This document shows, in pieces, positions 50,279 through 59,574 of a DNA stretch of 64,000 nt. The notes under the pieces were generated by a model. That model was given only the letters and a program-made list of their open reading frames with translations. It was not told the DNA's origin and did no database searches. Origin of the DNA: Panacagrimonas perspica (GTDB lineage Bacteria > Pseudomonadota > Gammaproteobacteria > Nevskiales > Nevskiaceae); the NCBI RefSeq assembly GCF_004364935.1, contig NZ_SOBT01000008.1, forward strand, positions 2,421,534 to 2,485,533, written 5' to 3'. The translations under genes were made by a program, and so were the position numbers. The first letter of the stretch is position 1. The number at the start of each line of letters is the position of its first letter.

Positions 50279-50353
50279 TTCGAACCCGCGATACGATTTG
50301 ACTCGTATACACGCTTTCCAGGCGTGCTCCTTAAACCGCTCGGACACCTCTCC
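50262..50353 (-). tRNA. tRNA-Ser(GGA)
   Basis: A 92-nt class II tRNA on the minus strand. The acceptor GGAGAGG pairs with TCTCTCC, the discriminator is G and CCA is encoded. The anticodon arm CACGCCTGGAAAGCGTG gives anticodon GGA. The long variable arm TATACGAGTCAAATCGTATC and T arm GCGGGTTCGAATCCCGC are present. It is the integration target of island B and probably island A. Confidence 0.97.
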
Positions 50354-50389
50354 TTTTAACTTTGAATCTGCGTCTCCGTCTGGAACGGA

Positions 50390-50701
50390 TCAGCTCTTCG
50401 GTATCTCGACCTCGGGCTCGTCAGGCTTGGGGGCCTTCTCCGCCGCCACGTACGGCGGCGGACGATCGAGGCACACACCGTCGCCTTCCTCGTTCTTGTG
50501 GCCGAACGGAACCGCCGTTGCCGGGCGATCCGGCAGACGCAGCGCGGACGGCGAGGCCGGAATGGCCAGACCCTGGACGGGCTGCAGCTCCGGCACGATC
50601 TCGGCTTTCTGGTAGTCCTGGTCGACCAGACAGTAACTGTTCGTGGTGCAGGCGGCGACACCTGACAGGGCAACCAGCAGCAAGGAAGCACGCAGCAGCA
50701 T
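50390..50701 (-). CDS. BamC-like outer-membrane lipoprotein (short)
   Basis: The ATG at 50701 overlaps the dapA stop (ATGA). The 103-residue precursor has a signal peptide [18 protein letters not shown] with lipobox VAAC. After the Cys it contains YQKAEIVPELQPVQGLAIPA and SALRLPDRPATAV, resembling the N-terminal part of BamC (NlpB), which follows dapA in many gammaproteobacteria. It lacks the two globular BamC domains and so is far shorter than the 340-residue E. coli protein. Assignment rests on context and the N-terminal pattern. Confidence 0.65.
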   Translation of the reverse strand: MLLRASLLLVALSGVAACTTNSYCLVDQDYQKAEIVPELQPVQGLAIPASPSALRLPDRPATAVPFGHKNEEGDGVCLDRPPPYVAAEKAPKPDEPEVEIPKS

Positions 50702-51579
50702 CAGATGGCTCCGGCGGCACGCAGAGCTGCGCGCACAGTATCGTGGGAAGTCGGGGACAGCGGCACCAACGGCAGGCGAATGCCGGCACTGGCGCGACCC
50801 ATCTGTTCGAGCGCCCACTTCACGGGAATCGGGTTGGCTTCGCAGAACAGGTCGCGATGCAGACCCGCCAGCGGGGCATCGAGTTCCGCAGCCTTGGCGG
50901 CGTCACCGGCCAGCGCGGCCTTGCACACGCGGTGCATCGGCCCCGGCACGACGTTGGCCGTCACCGAAATGTCGCCATGAAATCCGGCCAGGATCGACTC
51001 GCGGGCCGTCGCGTCGTCGCCCGAATACAGCGCGAACGTCTTCGGCAGATCCAGCGCGCGCAGTTCGCGCACGCGAGCCATGTCGCCCTTGGCTTCCTTG
51101 AGGCCGACGATGCGCGGCACCCGGGCCAGGCGCGCCACGGTGGCCGGCAGCAGGTCCACGCCGGTGCGTCCGGGCACGTTGTAGAGAATCTGCGGGATGT
51201 CCACCGCCTCGGCGATCGCCTTGTAGTGGCGATACATGCCTTCCTGGGGCGGCTTGTTGTAGTACGGCGTCACCAGCAGGGCGGCGTCGCAGCCGACTTC
51301 GCGCGCGGCAGCCGTCAGTTCGATGGCCTCGGTCGTCGAATTGGCGCCGGTTCCGCCGATGACCGGAACACGCTTGCCGGCGCGCTGGACGATGCGGCGC
51401 ATGACCTCGACGTGCTCTTCGACACTCAAGGTGGGCGACTCGCCGGTGGTTCCGACGGCCACGATCCCGTCCGTGCCCTCGGCCACGTGCCAGTCGACCA
51501 GGCGATCGAGCGCGTCAAAGTCCACGCGCCCGTCCGGATGCATGGGAGTGACGATGGCGACGATACTGCCTTGAATCAT
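50701..51579 (-). CDS. dapA: 4-hydroxy-tetrahydrodipicolinate synthase
   Basis: DapA condenses pyruvate with aspartate semialdehyde in lysine/diaminopimelate synthesis. From the ATG at 51579 it is 292 residues, identical in length to E. coli DapA. Key motifs are [10 protein letters not shown], Tyr in [22 protein letters not shown] with the carboxylate-binding Arg, and the Schiff-base Lys in [10 protein letters not shown]. The frame continues upstream to 51,663, but that extension has no family match. It overlaps the lipoprotein gene and is divergent from gcvR. Confidence 0.96.
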   Translation of the reverse strand: MIQGSIVAIVTPMHPDGRVDFDALDRLVDWHVAEGTDGIVAVGTTGESPTLSVEEHVEVMRRIVQRAGKRVPVIGGTGANSTTEAIELTAAAREVGCDAALLVTPYYNKPPQEGMYRHYKAIAEAVDIPQILYNVPGRTGVDLLPATVARLARVPRIVGLKEAKGDMARVRELRALDLPKTFALYSGDDATARESILAGFHGDISVTANVVPGPMHRVCKAALAGDAAKAAELDAPLAGLHRDLFCEANPIPVKWALEQMGRASAGIRLPLVPLSPTSHDTVRAALRAAGAI

Positions 51580-51712
51580 GCTGGCGACCGCGAAACGGGT
51601 ACGAAAGGCGGCGGAGTATACGCTCGCGACGGAGCGCCGGGAACGAAAATCGAGCGTGGTCATTTGGTCCTTCCCTCAATAAACTCGCGCCTTGGAAGAC
51701 CTTCCCCAACCC

Positions 51713-52252
51713 ATGACACCTCAGGACACCCTGCTCTCCATATCGGTACTCGCCAGGACCAAGGCGAACGTACCGCTGGAGCTCTTCCGCGCGATCCGTG
51801 AGCGCGCCTGCGAGGTGGAAGACTGCCGCATTGCCCCCATCGGCGACCGCCTGGCCGCCAACCTGGTGGTGTCCGGCAACTGGAGCGCGCTCGGCCGGCT
51901 GGAAACGGCGCTGCCGGGCATCGCGACCAAGCTCGACCTGCAGGTGCGCTTCGAGCGCTGCGGGCCGCGCGTGCAGGCCCCCGAGTTCCGGCCCTACGCG
52001 GCGGACGTCATCGCCCCGCAGCAACCCGACCTGCTGGTCCACCTGCTGGAGTTCTTCTCCGGCCAGGACGTGGAGGTCGCCGAGATCTCCACGCAGAAGT
52101 ACAACTCCAACTACACGGGGGCGGAGATGTGCAGTGTCCAGATGGTGCTCCACGTGCCGGTCAACCAGCACCCGCAAGCACTGCGCGAATCCTTCATGGA
52201 TCTCTGCGACGATCTGAACGCGGACGGCATGCTGGATCCGATCAAGACCTGA
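51713..52252 (+). CDS. gcvR: GcvR-like glycine cleavage regulator (two ACT domains)
   Basis: The 179-residue protein has two ACT-type repeats: LLSISVLARTKANVPLELFR, and later HLLEFFSGQDVEVAEISTQK with VQMVLHVPVNQHPQALRESF. This is the GcvR layout; GcvR binds GcvA to repress the glycine cleavage operon. Adjacency to dapA and bcp is the same as in E. coli and many relatives (dapA-gcvR-bcp). Start at the ATG 51713. Confidence 0.88.
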   Translation: MTPQDTLLSISVLARTKANVPLELFRAIRERACEVEDCRIAPIGDRLAANLVVSGNWSALGRLETALPGIATKLDLQVRFERCGPRVQAPEFRPYAADVIAPQQPDLLVHLLEFFSGQDVEVAEISTQKYNSNYTGAEMCSVQMVLHVPVNQHPQALRESFMDLCDDLNADGMLDPIKT

Positions 52253-52343
52253 CGGCAGCGCACGCTCCCGGCGCTGACCCGATTCTTGCGGGTGGAATGC
52301 CAGGAGTGAGGGGCCTGAAGGCCCGATGATTCGAAGGAGCGAG

Positions 52344-52808
52344 ATGACTCTCAGCGTTGGCGACAAGATTCCGGACCTCAGCCTCCCCGCCAACGGCGGC
52401 CGCACGGTCGGCTTCAAGGATTACAAGGGCAAGAAGCTGGTCGTCTATTTCTACCCGAAGGACAACACGCCGGGCTGCACGCAGGAAGGTCAGGACTACC
52501 GCGACCTCTACAAGCAGTACGTCAAGGCGGGCGCCGACATCGTCGGCATCTCGAAGGACAGCGTGAAATCCCACGACAACTTCGTGGCGAAGTTCGAATT
52601 CCCGTTCACCCTGCTGGCCGACACCGAGGGCGCCGCCTGCGACGCCTTCGGCGCGATCGTCGAGAAGAGCATGTACGGCCGCAAGTACATGGGCATCGAC
52701 CGCTGCACCTGGCTCTTCGACGAGAAGGGCAAGCTTCGGCAGGTCTGGCGCGGCGTGAAGGTCAAAGGCCACGCCGCTGAAGTGCTGGAAGCGGTGAAGG
52801 CGCTCTGA
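52344..52808 (+). CDS. bcp: Thioredoxin-dependent thiol peroxidase (Bcp/PrxQ)
   Basis: Bcp reduces hydroperoxides with thioredoxin. It has 154 residues. AAGGAG lies six bases upstream of the ATG. The peroxidatic Cys is in FYPKDNTPGCTQEGQDYRDL. The resolving Cys usually five residues later is absent. A Cys in EGAACDAFGA may be the alternative resolving residue seen in some Bcp enzymes. It follows gcvR by 91 bases on the same strand. Confidence 0.93.
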   Translation: MTLSVGDKIPDLSLPANGGRTVGFKDYKGKKLVVYFYPKDNTPGCTQEGQDYRDLYKQYVKAGADIVGISKDSVKSHDNFVAKFEFPFTLLADTEGAACDAFGAIVEKSMYGRKYMGIDRCTWLFDEKGKLRQVWRGVKVKGHAAEVLEAVKAL

Positions 52809-52968
52809 TCTACCCTTCCTTCCCGATTCCTCACACCGGGCCGCGTCAGCGGCTGGGTGTCGCAGCAGCGTCCATCCCCGTCACACCATCCGCGTCCGCG
52901 GATACTTCCCCCTTGGCCCGCGTCGCGGCCGAGGGACATCGGCGTTTCCGCCGGCGGTATTCAACCTC

Positions 52969-54399
52969 ATGGAACCCGTGAAGAAGAAGATCTTCGTTCT
53001 GGATACGAACGTGCTGATGCACGATCCCTCGAGCGTGTTCCGCTTCGAGGAACATGATCTGTTCATCCCGATGGTCGTGCTCGAGGAACTGGACGGCCTG
53101 AAGAAGGGCACCAGCGACGCGGCCCGCACCGCGCGACAGGTCAGCCGGCTGCTCGACGACCTGATCGCGGACAAGGATCACGCGCAGATCGAGAAGGGCC
53201 TGCTGCTTCCGACCACGTACGTGAAACGCAACGGCGGCGGCAAGCACGGCCAGCCCGCCAGCGGCCGGCTGTTCTTCCAGACCAAGCCGACCGACAGCGC
53301 CCTGCCCGGCATCCTGCCGGGCAACAAGCCGGACAACGCGATCCTGCTGGCTGCACTGGCGCAGACCGCGCAGCATCCGAATCGCAAGATCACGCTGGTC
53401 AGCAAGGACATCAACCTTCGCATCAAGGCGACGATCGTCGGGGTCCACACCGAGGACTACCACAACGACCAGGTCCTCGAAGACGCGGACCTGCTGCCCA
53501 CCGGCTACGCCGAACTTCCCGAAACGTTCTGGGAATCGCACGGCGACAAGATGGAGAGCTGGCAGGACGAGCGCGGCCGCGCCTGTTACCGCGTGACCGG
53601 CCCGAGCGTGAAGAACCTGTACCTCAACCAGTTCCTGTACCTGCCGGACGGCGATCGCGATCGCGGCCTGGAACTGGTCGTCGACAAGCTCGACGGTGAT
53701 TCGGCGACGCTGCGCGTCATCCGCGACTACCGCGCCAGCAAGTCGCCGGTCTGGGGCATCCACGCCAAGAATCGCGAACAGAATTTCGCGCTCAACCTGC
53801 TGCTGGATCCGGACATCGACTTCGTCACGATCCTGGGCACGGCCGGCACCGGCAAGACGCTGCTGACCCTGGCCGCCGGTCTTGCGCAGGTGCTCGACGA
53901 GCCGCGCTACCGCGAGATCATCATGACCCGCGTGACGGTGCCGCTGGGCGAGGACATCGGCTTCCTGCCGGGCACCGAGGAAGAAAAGATGACGCCGTGG
54001 ATGGGCGCGCTGATGGACAACCTCGAAGTGCTCACCCAGCAGGGTCACACCGGCGATTGGGAACGCGCTGCCACCAACGACCTGCTGTCCAAGCGCATCA
54101 AGATCCGCTCGCTGAACTTCATGCGCGGCCGCACGTTCCTGAACCGCTTCATCATCCTCGACGAGGCGCAGAATCTCACGGCCAAGCAGATGAAGACGCT
54201 GGTCACGCGCTGCGGGCCCGGGTCGAAGATCGTCTGCCTCGGAAATCTCTCCCAGATCGATACGCCGTATCTGTCGGAGACGACTTCGGGCCTGACCTAT
54301 GTGGTCGACCGCTTCCGCGGCTGGCAGCATGGCGGCCACGTCACGCTGGCGCGCGGCGAGCGTTCACGTTTGGCGGCGCATGCTTCGGACATTCTCTGA
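52969..54399 (+). CDS. PIN-PhoH family protein (YlaK-like RNase-ATPase)
   Basis: This 476-residue protein fuses an N-terminal PIN nuclease domain with a C-terminal PhoH P-loop ATPase. The PIN part starts KKIFVLDTNVLMHD and VVLEELDGLKKGTSD, with acidic residues also in KPDNAILLAAL and LVSKDINLRIKA. The PhoH part shows Walker A ILGTAGTGKTLLTLAAG near residue 290 and Walker B RFIILDEAQNLTAKQMK. PhoH2-type proteins act as ATP-driven RNA helicase/nuclease. The 160 bases upstream hold no gene. Confidence 0.9.
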   Translation: MEPVKKKIFVLDTNVLMHDPSSVFRFEEHDLFIPMVVLEELDGLKKGTSDAARTARQVSRLLDDLIADKDHAQIEKGLLLPTTYVKRNGGGKHGQPASGRLFFQTKPTDSALPGILPGNKPDNAILLAALAQTAQHPNRKITLVSKDINLRIKATIVGVHTEDYHNDQVLEDADLLPTGYAELPETFWESHGDKMESWQDERGRACYRVTGPSVKNLYLNQFLYLPDGDRDRGLELVVDKLDGDSATLRVIRDYRASKSPVWGIHAKNREQNFALNLLLDPDIDFVTILGTAGTGKTLLTLAAGLAQVLDEPRYREIIMTRVTVPLGEDIGFLPGTEEEKMTPWMGALMDNLEVLTQQGHTGDWERAATNDLLSKRIKIRSLNFMRGRTFLNRFIILDEAQNLTAKQMKTLVTRCGPGSKIVCLGNLSQIDTPYLSETTSGLTYVVDRFRGWQHGGHVTLARGERSRLAAHASDIL

Positions 54400-54417
54400 C
54401 GACTCAACGGATTTGAA

Positions 54418-54750
54418 ATGCTTGGAAAACTCGCCAAGAGCATGAAGGACGGCGCCCTGGGCATCGCGCTCAAGGCCTACGTGAACGATCGCCTCGGCGA
54501 TTACGGCGACATCCTCGACTGCTCCGTGGATACGACCAACGGCCGCATCGCGGCTCGTGTCCTGCTCAAGGGCGACAAGGAACCGATCAACGCAGCCGTC
54601 GAGAAATACGAACTCGAGCGCGAGGGCGACGCGGTGTACGCCACGCTGCGCAAGTTCTCGAGTTCGCGTCCCTGGCTGACCCTGCTGCTCGGCAAGATGT
54701 TCACGGACAAGCGCTACAAGTTGCCATCCGCCGTCCGTAACCTGCTGTAA
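54418..54750 (+). CDS. Conserved-looking hypothetical protein (110 aa)
   Basis: The ATG lies 18 bases after the PhoH stop on the same strand. The product (MLGKLAKSMKDGALGIALKA) has regular alternating strands and ends with DKRYKLPSAVRNLL. No family recognised. Codon use matches the chromosome, and it probably shares a transcript with the PhoH and aguB genes. Confidence 0.7.
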   Translation: MLGKLAKSMKDGALGIALKAYVNDRLGDYGDILDCSVDTTNGRIAARVLLKGDKEPINAAVEKYELEREGDAVYATLRKFSSSRPWLTLLLGKMFTDKRYKLPSAVRNLL

Positions 54751-54772
54751 CCACTTTTTTGGAAGATTCCAC

Positions 54773-55678
54773 GTGAGCCGCGATCTGCGTGTTGGCCTGG
54801 TCCAGCAGCCCTGCGTCGACAACCGCGAGCAGAACCTCGCGACGTCCGAAGCCGGCATCCGCGAGGCCGCGCAACTGGGCGCCAAGCTCGTGGTGCTGCA
54901 GGAACTGCACACCTCGCTGTACTTCTGCCAGCACGAGTCGACCGACCTGTTCGATCTGGCCGAGCCGATCCCGGGTCCGTCGACCGAGTTTCTCGGCAGG
55001 CTCGCCAAGGAACTGGGCATCGTGCTGGTGGGCTCGCTGTTCGAGCGCCGCGCCCCGGGCCTGCACCACAACACCGCCGTCGTGTTCGAGACGGACGGCC
55101 GCCTGGTCGGCACCTATCGAAAGATGCACATCCCGGACGATCCGGGCTACTACGAGAAGTTCTACTTCACGCCGGGCGACGCGACGCAGGGCTCGAACGG
55201 CATCGGCTTCACGCCGATCGCCACCAGCGTCGGCAAGCTCGGCGTGCTGGTGTGCTGGGATCAGTGGTATCCGGAAGCTGCGCGCCTGATGGCGCTGGCC
55301 GGCGCCGACCTGCTGATCTATCCGACGGCGATCGGCTGGAATCCGGACGACGACGACGCAGAGCAGCAGCGCCAGCGCGACGCCTGGGTGACGATCCAGC
55401 GCGCGCATGCGGTGGCCAACGGACTGCCCGTGCTCGTGGCCAACCGCGTCGGCCATGAACCCGATCCGACCAGCGCATCGCGCGGCTCACGCTTCTGGGG
55501 GCACAGCTTCGTCGCCGGACCGCAGGGCGAGTTCCTGACCAAGGCCGACGAAAGCGCAGCCGTGCTGGTCGTGGACGTGGACCTCGCGCGCAGCGAGAAC
55601 GTGCGGCGCTGGTGGCCGTTCCTGCGCGACCGCCGCGTGGACGCGTACGGCGATCTGACGAAGCGGTATCGCGACTAG
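54773..55678 (+). CDS. aguB: N-carbamoylputrescine amidase
   Basis: AguB hydrolyses N-carbamoylputrescine to putrescine, CO2 and ammonia. It has 301 residues from a GTG. The nitrilase-superfamily triad is clear: Glu in LVVLQELHTSLYFC, Lys in GTYRKMHIPDDPGYYEK and Cys in LGVLVCWDQWYPEAAR. The AguB-specific FYFTPGD segment and IGWNPDDDD are present. aguA (agmatine deiminase), its usual partner, is not in the window. It starts 22 bases after the preceding gene. Confidence 0.93.
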   Translation: MSRDLRVGLVQQPCVDNREQNLATSEAGIREAAQLGAKLVVLQELHTSLYFCQHESTDLFDLAEPIPGPSTEFLGRLAKELGIVLVGSLFERRAPGLHHNTAVVFETDGRLVGTYRKMHIPDDPGYYEKFYFTPGDATQGSNGIGFTPIATSVGKLGVLVCWDQWYPEAARLMALAGADLLIYPTAIGWNPDDDDAEQQRQRDAWVTIQRAHAVANGLPVLVANRVGHEPDPTSASRGSRFWGHSFVAGPQGEFLTKADESAAVLVVDVDLARSENVRRWWPFLRDRRVDAYGDLTKRYRD

Positions 55679-56481
55679 CCTGCGCGCACCGCGCGCGTGA
55701 TCAGGTACTCGCGACCCCATCGCACCTTGCCATCCGCCGCGCGATAGCCGGCCAGGAACGCCAGCAGCTCGTCCCGAAACGCGTCGAGTGCGCCGCCCTG
55801 CAGCATGGACACTGCACGCACGGTCGGCCCATAGCGGGTGGAGAACAACTCCCAGATGTCCTCGGGCGAGTCCCCGAACTGGGGACAGTCTCCGCGCACG
55901 AAAGACAACGTGGAGAACGCGGGTCCAAGCAGACCGCGGACCTTGTCCGCGTCGCCCCAGTTGAACGGACTCGCGACACCGGGCGGCGGCGGCACATGCT
56001 GATTGGTGATGCGGAACCAGCCGCCGAGTCCGCCGTCAGGCCGCCACGCCAGGAACACCACGCGACCGCCCGGGCGGGTTACGCGTGCCAGCTCGCTCGC
56101 AACTTTTTCCTGGTCCGGCGCAAACATGTGGCCACACGTGGACAGCACGACATCGAAGGCGCCATCGGCAAACGCGAGATTTTCCGCATCGCCCTCGAGG
56201 AATTCGATATCGGTGAATCCCGCCTCCTGCGCCTTGTCCCGGGCAACGCCGATCAGCTCGGGCGTAAGGTCCACACCCGTGACTCGAGCGCCGCGTTCGC
56301 GCGCCGCGATGGCCGTGATGCCGGTGCCGGTCGCAAGATCGAGCACGCGTTCGCCCGCACGCACCCGGGCCACACGGAGGGTCTGGTCCGTCGAGATGCT
56401 GAGCCCGTCCGCGATGCGGTCGTACTCGCCCAGCGCCCAGACCACACGATGTTTTTTCTTCAACTCGGTGTAGTCGGCCAT
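55675..56481 (-). CDS. Class I SAM-dependent methyltransferase (UbiE-like)
   Basis: From the ATG at 56481 (GAGGAG seven bases upstream) the protein has 268 residues. Motif I is RVLDLATGTGITAIAARER, the acidic loop is VTGVDLTPELIGVA, motif II is IEFLEGDAENLAF, and motif III is FDVVLSTCGHMFAPDQ. This is the Methyltransf_11/UbiE type. Substrate unknown. Its stop overlaps the convergent aguB stop. Confidence 0.85.
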   Translation of the reverse strand: MADYTELKKKHRVVWALGEYDRIADGLSISTDQTLRVARVRAGERVLDLATGTGITAIAARERGARVTGVDLTPELIGVARDKAQEAGFTDIEFLEGDAENLAFADGAFDVVLSTCGHMFAPDQEKVASELARVTRPGGRVVFLAWRPDGGLGGWFRITNQHVPPPPGVASPFNWGDADKVRGLLGPAFSTLSFVRGDCPQFGDSPEDIWELFSTRYGPTVRAVSMLQGGALDAFRDELLAFLAGYRAADGKVRWGREYLITRAVRAG

Positions 56482-56672
56482 GGTGCTGCTCCTCAGCCTG
56501 CAGGCCCCGAATGTAGCGCGTTCGAGCTCTTGCGGGCGGCGCCCATCATCGGCGCCGCGCTGCCCGCGCACGATCGGGCCGGAACGCAGGTACAGATCCC
56601 GCATCTACGGCGTCGAATCTTTCGAAGCGGATCTCCGTGGCGCGAGTTTCCCGCGCGACGGGTATCCGGTCG

Positions 56673-57653
56673 TCATACCGGGATTGCGCTGAAGTAATTG
56701 CTCAAGGTCATCGTCTGCGAATGGCAGACCCAGTCCTTGGACTGCACGACGCGAATCGGTCGCGTCAGGCCTTCGTCGTCTTCCTCCACTTCGACGATGA
56801 AGCCCTTGAAGTACAGCTCCATCCACACTTCGACGGTCGTGCCGGGCCAGGTCCCCGCGATCGACGGCTGATCGCTCAGGTAATAGTCCCGACCCACCTG
56901 GTGCGGCAGCCATTCGTCCTGGCATCGGGCATCGCGGACCAGCGCGCTGACCCGGTGTCCGTAGAAGCGATCCTTGGGCTGGCGAACCTCGCCGTCCTCT
57001 TTCCAAAGCGTCTCTTCGAGGACCGTCGAGGTGACGGCCGCCGAAGGAAGCCCGATGGAGGGCGAGCAGCCGGCATAAGCAGGAACCTTCAGCGCTGCAT
57101 TGGAATTCGGCCGCGTCTTCCAGATCTCGTTGCCGGCGCGTGTCCAGATGCCGCCGCGGATGAATTGCCGGTACTCGTATCGGCAGGCCTCGTCTTCCGT
57201 CAGCAAGGGATTGAGCCCGACATGGACCTTGAACACGCAGGCCGCGCGCCAACGATCCGTGATGCGTCCAAGGACAGGATCGAGCCCCTTGAACCGCTCG
57301 AACCGGAACGGCATCGTCAGGTTCTGCGTGAAGTCGGCCACCGGGTTCTTCGCGCCCTGCTGTTGGGGCGTGGACGGCATGTTGTACGGAAACAGCTTGA
57401 GCACGTTGGCGTCGGCGACGCGATTCACGTACTGCAGTTCTCCGATCATGGCGCCGAGCGTGCTCGGTCCCACCTTGCCGTCTGCCTTGCCGAGCTGGCT
57501 GCGGCTCGACTGGAATTTGTGCACCTGGGCGACGGACTTGGAATCCCACTGGCCGACCGTCGGCGCATTGACGACGCTCTGCATGATCGCGATCGCCTTC
57601 TGCGAATACTGTTGCCGGCTGTTGTAGCCGATGGCATCTGCCGTGTTGAGCAT
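56673..57653 (-). CDS. Protein with peptidoglycan-binding-like N-terminal repeat, function unknown
   Basis: From the ATG at 57653 (GGAG seven bases upstream) this is a 326-residue protein. The first 75 residues (VVNAPTVGQWDSKSVAQVHK, GKADGKVGPSTLGAMIGELQ) look like a PG_binding_1-type repeat (V....T...V..FQ...G...DG.VGP.T). No signal peptide is visible, which is unusual if it acts in the envelope; it might be a type VI- or phage-like effector. The remaining 250 residues are unrecognised, with several Trp/Cys. Confidence 0.6.
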   Translation of the reverse strand: MLNTADAIGYNSRQQYSQKAIAIMQSVVNAPTVGQWDSKSVAQVHKFQSSRSQLGKADGKVGPSTLGAMIGELQYVNRVADANVLKLFPYNMPSTPQQQGAKNPVADFTQNLTMPFRFERFKGLDPVLGRITDRWRAACVFKVHVGLNPLLTEDEACRYEYRQFIRGGIWTRAGNEIWKTRPNSNAALKVPAYAGCSPSIGLPSAAVTSTVLEETLWKEDGEVRQPKDRFYGHRVSALVRDARCQDEWLPHQVGRDYYLSDQPSIAGTWPGTTVEVWMELYFKGFIVEVEEDDEGLTRPIRVVQSKDWVCHSQTMTLSNYFSAIPV

Positions 57654-57836
57654 GGGATGACTCCGAGAGAGGGAACGGCGGTGGACCTGCGACAAAGGCT
57701 AGGCCCCGCTCGTATCCGCTTGATGCCGATCCCTTGAAATCCGGTTTCAAGACGATGTCAGCCCTCCAATCGGCACGCCGCTCCATGGCGTCCGCCGACT
57801 CTCCCTACCCGCTCATCCCCTCGCCCGCGCAATCGC

Positions 57837-58979
57837 TCAGTGATCGTCCGGATGCTTCCACCACGGCTTCAGCACCTCGCTCGCCGAGGTGTATTCGAGT
57901 CCGAGCGACTCGGCCACCGCGCGATGCGTGATCCGGCCGGTGTGCACGTTCAATCCTTCGCGCAGCAGCGCGTCCTCCAGCAACGCGCGGGCAACGCCCT
58001 TGTCCGCCAATGCGAGCACGAACGGCAACGTCGCGTTGGTCAGCGCGAACGTCGAGGTTCGCGCCACGCCGCCCGGCATGTTCGCGACACAGTAATGCAC
58101 GACACCTTCCTCGACGTACGTCGGTGCGTCGTGCGTGGTCGGCCTCGATGTCTCGAAGCAGCCGCCCTGATCGATGGCCACGTCCACGATCACGGCGCCG
58201 CGCTTCATGTTCCGAAGGTGCTCGCGCGTGACGAGTCTCGGTGCTGCGGCACCGGGCACCAGCACCGCGCCGATCACCAGGTCGGCGCTCGCGGTGCATC
58301 GCCCGATGGCGTCGCGCGTCGAATAGAGCGTGACCAGCCGGCCTTCGAACATCTCGTCGACCTGCTTGAGCCGCGCCAGCGAACGATCCAGAACCGTGAC
58401 CCGCGCGCCCATTCCGACGGCCACGCGCGCGGCATGCGTGCCGACCACGCCGCCGCCGATCACCAGGACTTCGGCCGGCGCAACGCCCGGCACGCCTCCC
58501 AGCAGCACGCCGATACCGCCCTGCGATTTCTCCAGCGCATGCGCACCCGCCTGGATCGCCATGCGACCCGCGACCTCGCTCATCGGCGCCAGCAGCGGCA
58601 GCCCGCCGTGCCCGTCGACCACCGTCTCGTACGCGATCGCGATGCAGCGCGAGGCGAGCAGCGCCTGCGCCTGCTGCGGATCGGGTGCGAGATGCAGGTA
58701 GGTGAACAGGGCCTGGCCTTCGCGGAGCAACGCGCACTCGTGCGGCTGTGGCTCCTTGACCTTCACCACCAGCTCCACGTGCGAAAAGAGTTCCTCGGCC
58801 GAGGTCGCGATCTGCGCGCCGAGCTTGCGATAGGCTTCGTCGCTCACGCCGATGCCGGCGCCCGCATCCGTCTCGATCCAGACCTCATGACCATGCGCCA
58901 CCAGTTCGCCCACGCCAGCGGGCGTCAGACCGACGCGGTACTCGTGAACCTTGATCTCGCGGGGCGATCCGATGCGCAT
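57837..58979 (-). CDS. ald: Alanine dehydrogenase
   Basis: Ald interconverts L-alanine and pyruvate plus ammonia with NAD. It has 380 residues. MRIGSPREIKVHEYRVGLTP is the family start. Catalytic Lys and His lie in LVVKVKEPQPHE and FTYLHLAPDPQQ, the NAD fold is VIGGGVVGTHAARVAVGMGA, and the Asp site is VDVAIDQGGCFETSRPTTHD. The ATG at 58979 is used; the frame stays open upstream without family similarity. It stands alone and is divergent from the small membrane gene at 59,033. Confidence 0.96.
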   Translation of the reverse strand: MRIGSPREIKVHEYRVGLTPAGVGELVAHGHEVWIETDAGAGIGVSDEAYRKLGAQIATSAEELFSHVELVVKVKEPQPHECALLREGQALFTYLHLAPDPQQAQALLASRCIAIAYETVVDGHGGLPLLAPMSEVAGRMAIQAGAHALEKSQGGIGVLLGGVPGVAPAEVLVIGGGVVGTHAARVAVGMGARVTVLDRSLARLKQVDEMFEGRLVTLYSTRDAIGRCTASADLVIGAVLVPGAAAPRLVTREHLRNMKRGAVIVDVAIDQGGCFETSRPTTHDAPTYVEEGVVHYCVANMPGGVARTSTFALTNATLPFVLALADKGVARALLEDALLREGLNVHTGRITHRAVAESLGLEYTSASEVLKPWWKHPDDH

Positions 58980-59032
58980 CGTGCTGTTCTCCCGTCTGGC
59001 GATGAACCTGACATGAAACGGCTGGCTACGCG

Positions 59033-59395
59033 ATGAATCGCGCGCCTCGCCTTCCACCCGCCGGGGCCGTCGGCGCCCTGCTCGCGGCCATCGGCTTCGG
59101 CATCGCCGCGTGGTACGGCTGGGCCTGGTTCCACGCGCCGAAATGGACCGAGCAGGAGATCGTCGGCTCGGTCGAACTCAATCTCGCGCTGGACCTGAGC
59201 CGCCTGCCCGCCGACAGCATGCCGCCGGAGGCGCAGCAAAGGCTACGCGCGCAGCTGCGCCAGGAAGTCGAAGCGCAGATTGCGGCTGAAACAGAAGAGC
59301 CCAGGAGCCTGACGATGGCGGGGCTGCTGATGGGTGTGTTCGGCCTTGTGCAGATGATCGTGCGCCGCAGGATTGCGCAACGCCGGGGCGTCTGA
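59033..59395 (+). CDS. Small membrane protein (120 aa)
   Basis: Two hydrophobic segments are visible: AVGALLAAIGFGIAAWYGWA at about 12-31 and MAGLLMGVFGLVQMIV at about 95-110. A charged, soluble-looking middle (APKWTEQEIVGSVELNLALD) lies between. No family recognised. It is divergent from ald with 53 bases between starts. The 180 bases downstream carry the candidate ECF promoter. Confidence 0.65.
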   Translation: MNRAPRLPPAGAVGALLAAIGFGIAAWYGWAWFHAPKWTEQEIVGSVELNLALDLSRLPADSMPPEAQQRLRAQLRQEVEAQIAAETEEPRSLTMAGLLMGVFGLVQMIVRRRIAQRRGV

Positions 59396-59478
59396 CGTCG
59401 CCGCGGCCCGCTTGCCTGCGGGTATTTTTCCAGTCCCCGCAGTGTCTTGCGCCAGCCGTAAAAATTTCTCGCGAACCG

Positions 59479-59507
59479 TGTCGATTGGCGCGGTCTTCGT
59501 TCGTCGA
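59479..59507 (+). promoter_or_regulatory. Candidate ECF42-type promoter
   Basis: TGTCGA (59,479-59,484), then 17 bases, then CGTCGA (59,502-59,507), about 68 bases before the first DGPF gene. ECF42 sigma factors are reported, as I recall, to recognise a TGTCGA -35 element, and CGTC is a common ECF -10. The cognate-type sigma factor gene is at 61,141, so autoregulated expression of the cluster is plausible. Confidence 0.5.
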
Positions 59508-59574
59508 TTCATCAGGAACGCGCGGAAAGAAACCTTCTCCGCGAAGGTCCGGAACCCGACACAGGAGAATGCAC

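Noticed and set aside
50395-50818. Long N-terminal extension of the bamC-like lipoprotein up to 50,818
   Set aside because: The signal peptide and lipobox place the start at the ATG at 50,701; the extension lies within dapA.
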